This document shows, in pieces, positions 47,613-57,272 of a DNA stretch of 64,000 bases. The first letter of the stretch is position 1; the number at the start of each line of letters is the position of its first letter. The notes below the pieces were generated by a model. That model was not told the DNA's origin, did not search any database, and worked only from the letters and a program-made list of their open reading frames with translations. The position numbers and the translations under genes were made by a program. Origin of the DNA: Tricholomella constricta (lineage: Eukaryota > Basidiomycota > Agaricomycetes > Agaricales > Lyophyllaceae); contig JAACJP010000016.1 of the NCBI GenBank assembly GCA_013368375.1, forward strand, positions 62,001 through 126,000. The letters run 5' to 3'.

Positions 47613-49353
47613 CTACAATTCATCCTTCGGGTGCTCCTTCACGGGCGTCTCAACAGGCACGCCACCGCCCTCCACGGGCACAGGAGGCTCTGCCCCAGCT
47701 CCTTCTTTCTTCGCAGCACAGCCGCATTTGCCTCCTCCTTCTTTCGCAGCACAGCCGCATTCGCCTCCTTCCTTTTTCGCAACACATCCACATCTGCCTC
47801 CAGGAGTAACGACAGCTTCTTCATTCTTCTGCTCCTCCTTCACGGGCGTCTCGACAGGCACAGGCTGGCGGCCATCGCCCTCCACAGGAGGCTCTGTCCC
47901 AGCTCCTCCTTTTCTCGCAGCACAACCACACTTGCCTCCAGGAGGAACGACAGCTTCTTCTTCATTCTTCTTCTGCTCCTCTTCCTTCTTCTCCAAAACC
48001 ACCTGTTCAGCATTGTCTCCATCGTTCTTCTTAGGGGGCGAGCCCATCATCCCAGGGTACCCATGCGTCTCATGATAATCCGCTCCGGCACCCTCCTTGA
48101 CCGCCTTTTCAAAATCGGCGATATCCGCAAAGCCGCCGTGTGCGAGGGTGATGCGCTGTGCCTCCTGCTGCCGCTCGATCTCGAGCTCCTTCTCGTCGGG
48201 CACGAACTCCTCTGCCTTGGCCTGCTCGTTCAGCGCGGACAGGTCCGCTGTCCCGTCGAGCACGGAGTCGAAGAACTTGGAGAGGGAGTCGAATTTGTTG
48301 ATGCCTGAGATTTGTGTATTATTTTATTTAAGATTGGAATTTGAGAGAGAGAGGGATGGGCGCAAAAAGAGAGGCGCTAGCTGACCTTCGTATCTGACAT
48401 AGTTCGTGGACCCGGCGGGGTAGATCAAGACCTTTGCCTGCTTCTTCTCCCCAGCCTCCAGACCGAGCGCGACAGACGACTTGCCTTTGCGGTCGCGGTG
48501 CGTGCCCAGTTCCAGCTGATCTTTGTATTTGTTGCCGAGCACCTTCCAGAGGAGCGGGACCTTTTTGTCTTTCGTCAAAAGCAGGGCACGGTGTTTCTCC
48601 GTATTCTGTGATAGATTGACATTAGAAATTGGTGTTGTTCGTTATCTTTGCCGATTGAGACAGACCTTTTCGACCCAGGGAGTGATGTCTTCGACTTTGT
48701 AGAGTTTGGCGACTGCGTTGGGTATGCGCCGGGAAGCCCAGTAGAAAAAGGCGCTCGCAGTACGTTCGCCTTCGTAGGTAATGGATTTGAGCTTGGTCCC
48801 TCGAGGGAAGAGCTGTGGATTTGGGTGAGCTAGAATCTTGCATTGAAAAAGAGTCTTGCCATACCTTGACAGTCGGGAAGCCCTTGACACCCTAGAATAT
48901 TTGGTGAGTAGAGTTTCTAAAAGCAATATCTTCGCCACGAACCTGGTCCGCACAGAGACGCTTGTTTTCTTGGGCATCGCAATCAACAGCATACACGGGT
49001 AACAAGGGGTGCAGTCCCAAAGCAGCTTTGCTGTACTCTGGTACCATCCGTTGGCAATGCTATACAATTATAATTATAAATAATAGTTTTAGAAAGCAGG
49101 ATGAAGTCCACTCACTCCACACCAAGGCGCGACGAAAGCCACCATGCTCGTTTGCTATTCACACAGTCCACTATCAGACCACTTTCACAGACAGATCTTG
49201 TACAACCATACGCACGTTTTGCTTCATCACTTGCTTGAAGCCCTTGGGATCCAGCATCTTGACCAACGAATCCTTCGGGAATATGGCAGCCGACGCCAAC
49301 GAAGGCGCCAGCACGAGTGCAATTGCGACGAAGTGGGCTGTGGAGGACAGCAT
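47613..49353 (-). CDS. PDI-like thioredoxin-domain protein with CGC repeats and KDEL
   Basis: Seven exons (49353-49216, 49154-49116, 49059-48943, 48891-48865, 48812-48666, 48605-48386, 48304-47613) give 459 residues. Signal peptide (HFVAIALVLAPSLASA), then a thioredoxin domain whose active site CGHC (residues 58-61) is joined by splicing, with the cis-Pro loop GVKGFPTVKLFPRG. A second domain follows, a conserved helical region (HGGFADIADFEKAVKEGAG), then a Glu/Lys-rich tail with four CGC motifs (about 355-357, 401-403, 412-414, 423-425) and the terminal KDEL for ER retrieval. It should act in the ER lumen in thiol-disulfide exchange, like P5/Mpd1-type isomerases. The CGC repeats are not part of the standard family and look like an internal expansion. 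Confidence 0.92.
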
Positions 49354-49754
49354 GGTTCTAGATCCAATCCGGGGGGTCCGATACGATTGAGAATCTGAAA
49401 GGATTTGGGCGTTTATGGTATTTATGTGATTAACGTGGCATTATAGAAGGACTGACGTGGTCACCTCCGGACTACTTCCGTCAGCCCGATTCCGGATCCC
49501 GACTCGATCACCCGGGCCTTTTCTCCGAAGCACGATGGAGATAAAGGGCGAATATCATTGGCCTTCTGGATACTGCGATCTCCACCTAAACTGTTCAAAG
49601 CTATTTCACTCCGAAACTGAACAAAGCCCTGGGTTGATTCTGCCACTCTTCAGTACTTCAGTAGAAGGTCTACAGTACATCAAATCCTCCGTGACCAGCA
49701 ATGCTACGCCCTTGCACTCTCGTCCGGACTTTCTTGTTATACATACTCTATTCT
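49354..49754. other. Intergenic region
   Basis: Contains the promoter of the PDI-like gene. From about 49560 onward it belongs to the left copy of the tandem duplication, matching sequence from about 51502. Confidence 0.6.
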
Positions 49755-49982
49755 CTATTCAGGATTCTCCCATTCTCCTGCCTGGAACGTGAAGCGGGGG
49801 TCGTCTCTACAGCACGTCCAACATTGTCCGAAACGTTCTGGATGCAAACCCTTGCCACATGCGGGCTTGTCGGGGAAGCAGGCAGCCAAACAGGCTGAGA
49901 GGTCTTCATCAGTAACCGGGTTGGCTACGACGGCCATCGCTGTTATGAGGATGGCGAAGGCGGTGGCGATAGAGATCCTCAT
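49755..49982 (-). CDS. Small secreted cysteine-rich protein 1 (75 aa)
   Basis: An uninterrupted 75-residue frame. The first 20 residues are a signal peptide (MRISIATAFAILITAMAVVA). The mature part of about 55 residues has six cysteines in the pattern C-x3-C-x6-C-x11-C-x2-C-C, embedded in ACLAACFPDKPACG and HPERFGQCWTCC, with an acidic, aromatic C-terminus. It is paralogous to the protein at 51729-51923, sharing the signal peptide, all six cysteines and HPER-G-CWTCC. I do not recognise the family. Size, signal and cysteine spacing fit an effector-like or defence-like secreted peptide, but no activity is implied by the sequence. Confidence 0.75.
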   Translation of the reverse strand: MRISIATAFAILITAMAVVANPVTDEDLSACLAACFPDKPACGKGLHPERFGQCWTCCRDDPRFTFQAGEWENPE

Positions 49983-50205
49983 CTATATGACTCGTAAACA
50001 TGCGTCAGTCGACCAAGGAAAACAGACTTCACTCACCGTGGTCGCTGCTCAAGATCCTGATCAAGAAAATTTCCAGCAACGTGGTGATGGGAGGACTGGC
50101 ATGATGAAGGTAAGTGTATAGTGAATGAATTTAGCAGTGGTAACGCACTGATAGTCCGACGGCGACAAAGTCTTGCTGAGGAGCTGCCATTTGCATGCTC
50201 CACCA

Positions 50206-50213
50206 TTTATATA
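50206..50213 (-). promoter_or_regulatory. TATA box upstream of cysteine-rich protein 1
   Basis: TATATAAA on the minus strand about 225 bp upstream of the ATG at 49982. The same box and its flank (GGCGGTATATAAA) are kept in the right copy at 52127-52134. Confidence 0.55.
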
Positions 50214-50480
50214 CCGCCTTCCCCGCATCATGCGCATCATCGACCAAGATCTGTTAACGCTACTGAGTGTATCGACGTGACTTGCCGTTAGCTTGAATTC
50301 GTAGCATGCCATTCGGAGCTGGACACTCAACTGCCTTCTCTGATCTCATGTAGTACGAATAAGGTAAGACAAGTCCATGTCTTATTAGTTGTGAATATGC
50401 GGAGAATGGTAAGTACATTGAGACATTGTAATGCGTGGTCTAATAGTTGCTAATAATGAAGGTAAAATTGACACTTTAGT

Positions 50481-51135
50481 TCTCGTTGGTGATGGGGTTG
50501 GGTGCCACTACGGGCGCAGGGTCGATTTTCAATGGGCAGTGTAAGTTAAAGTTCAAGTCCTCAATGAAACGATCGTTGATGATGGTATCAAACGTCTGTT
50601 TAATCTGGTCAGGTACGTCACTGGGAAGTCAGCGGACGAGGAAACAGACCTTCTCTGCCATCGCGTAAACAGTGGCGACCGTGTGGGCAGCGACCTTGAT
50701 GGGCATCGAGCCAGCATCGACGACGTGGAGGTTCTTCGCGCCATAGACGACCATCTTCGGGCTCACGACACCTCCGATGTCGCGCCATCGAGGTTGAGCC
50801 GAAGTTGCCAGACGCTGATCGTCCATTCCCCGGTGCAGAAGCTGTTGGGGCGACTTGCCAGAATCTGACGATGGTAAGTAAGCACATACTCATCCCACTC
50901 TTCCAAAGTGGGTTGTGTTTGCGGGTGGTTGAACGGGACGTTCGATGTATTGGCCGATGGGACCAGAGAGCATGACCTTGCGGGCGAATTTCGTCCATAG
51001 TGCGCCGATTTTCCAATCTACAAGGGGATCAGAATCCCTTTTCTTTGTCTGCGCCACACCACCCATGGCGAGGAAGGCGACTTCAAGCTGGGTGACCTTG
51101 CCTTCGACGAGGTGCCTGCGCTGGATTTCGAATTA
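50481..51135 (-). pseudogene. GMC oxidoreductase 3' fragment (duplicate, broken)
   Basis: Near copy of the last exons of the intact gene at 52609-55114. It retains PKMVVYGAKNLHVVDAGSMP and HTVATVYAMAEKV but has internal deletions, including about 170 bp near 51048, and loses the WHPVGS catalytic segment to frame changes. It has no N-terminal FAD-binding part. After AEKV it reads five more codons to a stop, whereas the intact copy stops immediately. It cannot encode an active enzyme. Confidence 0.85.
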
Positions 51136-51728
51136 TACATAGATGTGCCTTATCTCCTAAGCACACTGCAGATAAAGGCAGCCAACTTGGCGGTAAAATT
51201 TGAAAGCACTCCAAGGTCTTTCCGTCCACGATATCTCAATTGTGATTTAGATGCTGAGTGCGAAGACTTACTGCGTACATACTGCTAGCGCAATCTCTCA
51301 AGGGCAAGGACTAGTATATTATAGCGGGCTATGTACTTAATTTCATCGGGGTCGCACAAACGATACTTTCAAGGCAACAAATCCAGATATAGCCTCGACC
51401 TCGACCGCAATATTACAGGCTATCGTCCTCGTACGAGTTTAAAAACCTGCGATGCCGATAAGGACATCTGGAGAAACGGGCCCACGAGAATCTCTCATTA
51501 GCGGCCTTCTGGATACTGCGGTCTCCATCTGAACTGTTCAAAGCTATCATGACCTCACTCCGTACCTGACCAAAGCCCCGGGTCGAATTTTGCCGCGCTT
51601 CAGTATAAGCCTACTAGCTCGAATACACCGTGACCAGTAATACTACCCCCTTCCGCTTATACAGCTCCGCCGTAATTCCATTTTAGTTGTACAGACTCTC
51701 TTCAGGATTTTCCCACCTGGGACGTGAT

Positions 51729-51923
51729 TCAGCTGAGGCAGTCGTCTTCACAGCACGTCCAACATTCTCCTAAACGTTCTGGATGCGAAGCGTCCCCGCA
51801 TTGGGGCTTTTCGGGGAAGCAGGCACGCAAACAGGGTAAGAGGTTTTTATCAGAATTTTGGTTGGCTTCGACGGCCATCGCTGTAATGAGGGCGGTGAGA
51901 GCAGTGGCGATAGAAATCCTCAT
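51729..51923 (-). CDS. Small secreted cysteine-rich protein 2 (64 aa)
   Basis: A 64-residue paralogue of the protein at 49755-49982, in the right copy of the duplication. Signal peptide MRISIATALTALITAMAVEA, then the same cysteine spacing (PCLRACFPEKPQCG, HPERLGECWTCC) plus a seventh cysteine near the end (DDCLS) where the other protein has a longer aromatic tail. Cysteines and the HPER-G-CWTCC motif are conserved while other positions have changed. Family not recognised. Confidence 0.75.
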   Translation of the reverse strand: MRISIATALTALITAMAVEANQNSDKNLLPCLRACFPEKPQCGDASHPERLGECWTCCEDDCLS

Positions 51924-52126
51924 CTATGGCACGATTCGTAAACAGACTCAGACTGTCAGTCGACGAAAGAAAATAGCCTTCACTCACCTCAAGATGCTAC
52001 ACGGAATAATGCACGACTCAGTGCTTGTGACGAAGATAAGTGTATAGCAAACAACGGGCTCAGGAGTGGTAAAGCACTGGTAGTCCGTCGGCGACGTTGA
52101 CAAGGTTTCACCTGCATGTTCCACTA

Positions 52127-52134
52127 TTTATATA
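52127..52134 (-). promoter_or_regulatory. TATA box upstream of cysteine-rich protein 2
   Basis: TATATAAA on the minus strand about 205 bp upstream of the ATG at 51923, conserved with the box at 50206-50213. Confidence 0.55.
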
Positions 52135-52608
52135 CCGCCTAGATTCTCACATCACGCGCATCTGGATGCCGAACACGCAGCGTCAGATTTGTCAGTGGTA
52201 CTGAGCGCATCGACGTCACTTGTCGTTAGCTTCATTTTGTAGCATGCCATTCGGACTGAACAACTTGACTGCCGCGGCCTTCTCTGATCTCATGCACCAA
52301 TAAATCTTTAAAGTAAGAAAAGCCCATGTTTTATTAGTTGTAAGTGTGCAGAGAATGATAAGTACATTGCGACATTGTAATGCGTGGTCTAATAATTGCT
52401 AGTTATGAAGGTAGAATCGACACATTTGATCTATTCATCTTTAGTTCTCATTGGTGATGGGGTTGGGTGCCACTACGGGCGCAGGGTCGGTTTTCAATGG
52501 GCGCTGTAAGTTAAAGTTCAAGTCCTCAATGCGACGATCGTTGATGATGGTATCAGACATCTGTTCAAGCTGGTCAGGTACGTCACTGGGAAGACAGCGG
52601 ACGAGGAA

Positions 52609-55114
52609 TCAGACCTTTTCTGCCATCGCGTAAACAGTGGCGACCGTGTGGGCAGCGATGTTGATGGGCATTGAGCCAGCATCGACGACGCGGAGGTTCT
52701 TCGTGCCGTAGACGACCATCTTCGGGCTCACGACACCTCCGATGTCGCGCGGCGCCATCGAGGTCGAGCCGACAGGGTGCCAGACGCTGATCGTCCATTC
52801 CCTGCAGAAGCTGTTGGGGCCCACGTTAGCCTGACTTTCCAGAATCTGACGATGGTAAGTAAGCACGTACTCATCCCACTCTTCCAAAGTGGTCGTGTTC
52901 TCGGGTGGTTGTACGGGACGTTCGATGTATTGGCCGATGGGATCAGAGAGCATGACCTTGCGAGCGAATTTCGTCCAGAGTGCGCCGACTTTCCAGTCTT
53001 TAAGGAGATTAGGATTTCCCTTTTTATTCGTGGAAGGGGGTGTTATATAAGTGCTTACCGAAGGAGAACTGGTTGTACCGGGGATCAATAGAGGGCGCGG
53101 CGAATGGATCGACAGTGTTGATGTGGACGTTTCCAGTGCTGTAGGGACGGAGGAGGAAAGTGATTGCGGTGAGGTAGCTTCTGCCGGGCAAGGGGGGGTA
53201 GTTGCTGTGCGCCACACCACCCCTGGCGAGGAAGGCGACTTCAAGCTGGGTGACCTTGCCTTCGACGAGGTGCCTGCGCTGGATCTCGAATTGTTTCTTG
53301 CGGATGGGGGTCAAGTCGGCCTCGGCAAGCTCTCTGTCGAGCTCCTCGACGATTTCGCTGACGTTGAAGGCGTCGGGGAAGGTCTGGAGGGGGAAGAAGC
53401 CCAACGTCGCAGGGCTGGAGTTGTAGACACCAGTGCGATTGGCCTTGTATTCTTCCCATGCTGCAGGATCACGGGCAGGGTCGTTGCGGTAGACATCTGA
53501 ATAAAACACATGAGCGATAATCCATAGGTATTTCGGTTTGCAATACTCACCCCAGGTCTCCCAAGGGATGTCTTCCTTCAGGAGGTAGTCCGCGTTCCAT
53601 TCAAGGTGGTCTTGCATGTTCTCGCCGACTTCAGGTATGTCGAGGATCGTCGTGATATTGAAACTCTCCAACAGTGTGCTGTTGCCAATTCCACTGAGTT
53701 CGAGTAGCTGTGAATGCATGCAATGAGTTTATTATCGCGCAGCAAGATGTGATGAACATACTTGAGGACTCTTGAGAGAGCCAGCTGAGAGGATGACCTC
53801 GCGATTGGCCTTGACTGAGAATCTGATCGTGCTATTCAACGGCGTCCCATATTCAACACCGGTAGCCACGAGCTCAGACTCCTCAACATTGGTGATGTTC
53901 TCAGGAAGCGATGCTTCATCAAAGAGGATTTTGGTAGCCTCAGCGCCAGTCAAGACATAGAGGTTCTTGCGGTCCCTGATATTGGTTCAGTAACAAGGTC
54001 AGATTCCAGGTTTATTTTAAAGCTCACATGACAGGTTCAAGGAACGCATTCGTTGAATAGCTTCGGACAGCTTTCTCTTTGTCCACTGGACGAGCAGTGA
54101 GCGTCATTCCCGTCGAGTTCCCGCCCTCGGGATCGGCATTCATATAGGCTCCGTTGTTTAGCCAGCTCTCATGCCACACCTCGACCCACGGCGTAATGGC
54201 GGTATCGTTGCCATTGTAACTGACGGAGACAGGTCCGCTGCTTGCTCCGTCGCGCAAGTTCGCCTCACCGGGCCTCTGAGTCAGACCTGGAAGGAATCCA
54301 ACGTCACCGGGAACAACGGTGTCCAACTTTGTGAAGTACGGGAAGAGCGCTGAAGACCATGTAAGTTAGTAAAAGCGGACTTTAGCGCCGGAGGCAAGCA
54401 ACTCACATTCCCAATCCCAGCCTGTGTTGCCCATTTCGGCCCACGCATCGTACTCTTCTCTAGAACCACGGTTATAGTTGTGGTACGTCAGCGCCGAGCT
54501 TCCACCGAGGACCTTCCCACTTAGTCTGTTGTCAGTTTCGCTCTTCCTGCCACGTTTTAATATATGCTCTTACCGAGGCTGTTGAATGGACTGATTGTGT
54601 ATTCCTGGCTGCAGCGTCGTGACAAAGTTCCAATCGAGAGAGGCGTTATTTCGTCCACGGCCAAACATACCCGGGACATTGATGAGGTCTTCATCGGGTT
54701 GCCACTGACCAGCCTATTTAAAAGGATGCGTGAGGAAGAGTGAAGATGAGATTGGCAGTAGTACGAACCTCGATCACACCAATGGTGTACTGTGGATTCA
54801 GCGACAGTCGGTTGGCGAGAACGAGACCAGCAGAGCCGCCTCCAACCTACAAATGGTTGATTACAGTTAGAATCATTTCCTCTGGCGCATGTAACAATAG
54901 AGCTGTTGGAACTTACAATAATATAATCATACGATTGCTCAGCGAATTTTGCAAGGTCGGTGGTGATCCCTAAATATATTTGATGAGCGATGAATTGCCT
55001 GTACGATTGAATACAATGGTGCTTACCGAAAGGACGTTCTTCTGCTCTGGAGAACTTATTCTCGTGTGCTGCATAGGCCAAAGGCGCCAATGCAAATAAA
55101 ATGGCTGTCCGCAT
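52609..55114 (-). CDS. Secreted GMC oxidoreductase (AA3-type, aryl-alcohol/glucose oxidase-like)
   Basis: Ten exons (55114-55027, 54969-54917, 54846-54769, 54713-54574, 54519-54407, 54349-54028, 53975-53762, 53707-53551, 53496-53059, 52997-52609) give 663 residues. Signal peptide (ILFALAPLAYA), ADP-binding VGGGSAGLVLANRLS at about 48-62, GMC signature GKVLGGSSALTYHNYNRG, FAD-binding SAGSLKSPQLLELSGIG, and the catalytic pair His608 (VWHPVGSTSM) and His651 (AAHTVATVYAMAEK). It oxidises an alcohol or sugar with O2 or another acceptor outside the cell; AA3 enzymes supply peroxide for lignocellulose decay. The substrate cannot be read from sequence. The frame after the TGA at 52609 stays open to 52441 and is conserved in the left copy, but the protein is already of full family length. 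Confidence 0.92.
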
Positions 55115-55257
55115 GTGTCAAGGCCCAGGCGACAAAATGAAGTAGAAGAAGTAAAGTTGGTGGGCGCTGATGTTCTCCAATGGTTTTCAATAGCGTCGTA
55201 TTTAAAGACCTTTTATAATCACAGAGGCCTGCCATCATAACGTCGGACCTGTAGGGC

Positions 55258-55908
55258 ATGTTCTGCCCCTCAGAAATGTCCGCCAAACGCAATCTGTACT
55301 CCGGCGGGCCAGAGAGCATGAAGATGGTGGATCAAGCGAGGTCAGGTACATGTGCGGATCAGCGAGGCGGGGCGACGGGCAAAGCCGACGACCGGCCATC
55401 ACTCGCATCAAGCGACATGTTAACATCGAACCACCTCTTTCGGGTTGTCGCTAACATGTCGACAGGTAACTCTGTGCATTGCACAACACTCGAGCAGGTA
55501 CAAACATTGCTGAAGTCCGAGATAGTTTGGCATACGAGGCTAATGAAGCAGTCAGTTTTGGCACTTTGCGTTGTTTTATTGTCGCAACCTGCTGAAGCCT
55601 TACTGAAGCCATGCGCACCTTTTCTAAAATCCGGCGCTTCGGGCTGCTCGAGAGTTCGCTGGCTAACAGGAATGAAAAGACGTAAACTCGCCGAGGCCAT
55701 CGAGTCAGTGAGCCGCCAACGTTGAGCTTTGCATATGCGCGCGGAAGATCTAGAGACCTGCCGCTCAACAATCAAGGCGCTGTCAGACGTGATCAAGGGC
55801 GGTATCCAGGGATGTCAGAGTTTGATAGAAGACCAAGATAAACTTCTACGCAATAACGCAGGCTGGGTCTCACGGGAAAGGGTTGAAACTTTCCAAATGA
55901 TAAAGTAA
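55258..55908 (+). pseudogene. Unrecognised frame interrupted by one in-frame TGA
   Basis: A plus-strand frame from 55258 runs 155 codons to a TGA at 55723-55725, then continues in the same frame for about 60 codons (MRAEDLETCRSTIKALSD, GIQGCQSLIEDQDKLLRN) to a TAA at 55906. Both halves are charged and helix-prone (KRRKLAEAIESVSRQR before the stop). It starts about 140 bp from the divergent oxidoreductase start. It may be a decayed helical-protein gene or chance. No domain recognised. Confidence 0.3.
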
Positions 55909-57272
55909 GTACTTCATCAACTTCGTTGTTATGTAGGCAGCTAGAAACATGTCATTGAAAACACTTACATATACACCATTATTCCTCAGGCTCTGATAGT
56001 CTGCCCCCTAGATACCCTTCGAAAGCTCGAAGAAAATACTCTCAGGGTGGGCAGCCATCACGCAATCTATACAAACCTAAGAGGAGAGACCACGAGTGAT
56101 AGCCTCTCATCTACTATGAAAAACAAAAATCCTCATTGCTGTACCGAGCCAATGTAAGTGCCTCGGAGCGTGACGATGGTGGGAAGGTTGAGCAGAGTCC
56201 CGCATGTCCATAACTGCACGTCCGTAAGCTCACTTGACGGACACCGCATTGTTTCAAAACATAGCCTATGATCTATGATGTGCACGCATCCTGACAGTCT
56301 TGATGGGGATTGGACCAGAGTTCCGCCGCCCAATTTGTGATACTCGTAAGCATTTTGAGCCATCGCCGCGGGAGAACAGCAAGTATCAGTTACCTCTAGT
56401 ACACCAACATCTCCAGTCCTTGCGGACGACGGCCGGTCGGCTTTCCCTTTCCCTTGGTGGTGGTCAAATTGAAACTAAAATTCCGAGTCTCAAAACCTCG
56501 TCCGAACCGGCGTCCCGCGCGGAACTTGCCTACTAATGGATGACATGCACCGCCCCGAACTTGATGACAAGTTTCTTCGGAAGACGAAGTGGCTACTAGG
56601 ACTAGCAGTGCCTGAAGCAACGGCAAGTTACAAACCCAATCTGAGTGGTATATCAGGATACATATCAAGCGAGAGGCCGGATATTAGATAACATAGTGAC
56701 TAGTACACCTCCAGAGAGTTACTAGTGCCGAGCACAATAACATCGTCGCCTGTCAACGCGTCCGAGTTTACGATACAGACAATGTGAGCCAATAGCCTGA
56801 GGATTGTTCAGCAGTGGCCATTCAGCCGGTGAGAATCATCAGCGGAGCATTAGAACGGATTCACGGCGATGCATCAACGATACATAATCCAGGTATGAAG
56901 TTCGTAAGCGTGATAGCCCTCCGAAGGCTGACCAGCTTACCAACAACAGTGGAGCAATCAGATGGGGGGAAGCGAACGCGCGTCGAGGACTGAGCAAGCG
57001 TTGCCGATAAACAAAGACTCAGAGTCGAGTAACCGCCGCCACAGACGTCATAGACGGAATCTTGAGTTTTGCGCTATTTCAAGTTGATCAGGTTTGCTCG
57101 ACGAACGCAAGTGTCCAGGCGCCCATTGATCTACTCAGACTCTACTTGCATTAGCCACTTCAGTATATCGAGAGCTGCAGCAACGCTGGCAAAAATCCGG
57201 AGCTTCATACAAATAACGATACATTTTAACTTTTACATTGGTTACACTCGACCCTCAATACCAATTTTCCTC
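55909..57272. other. Intergenic region
   Basis: About 1.4 kb up to the 3' end of the alcohol dehydrogenase gene. Only short frames without domains or convincing splice sites. Confidence 0.5.

Larger units (their letters stand above)
49560..51135. repeat. Tandem segmental duplication, left copy
   Basis: Matches 51502-53293 in the same order: a shared leader, a small cysteine-rich protein gene, its TATA box, and the 3' part of a GMC oxidoreductase. The left copy has lost about 170 bp near 51048 relative to the right copy. It ends in diverged sequence, so only the right copy continues into a complete oxidoreductase gene. Confidence 0.88.
51502..53293. repeat. Tandem segmental duplication, right copy
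   Basis: Partner of 49560-51135, offset by about 1.95 kb. Both carry closely similar non-coding sequence as well as genes, so the duplication is recent and was a DNA-level event rather than retroposition. Confidence 0.88.

Noticed and set aside
52582..52610. 29-nt intron that would remove the TGA at the end of the GMC oxidase
   Set aside because: Too short for a spliceosomal intron, and the joined sequence runs straight into another TGA.
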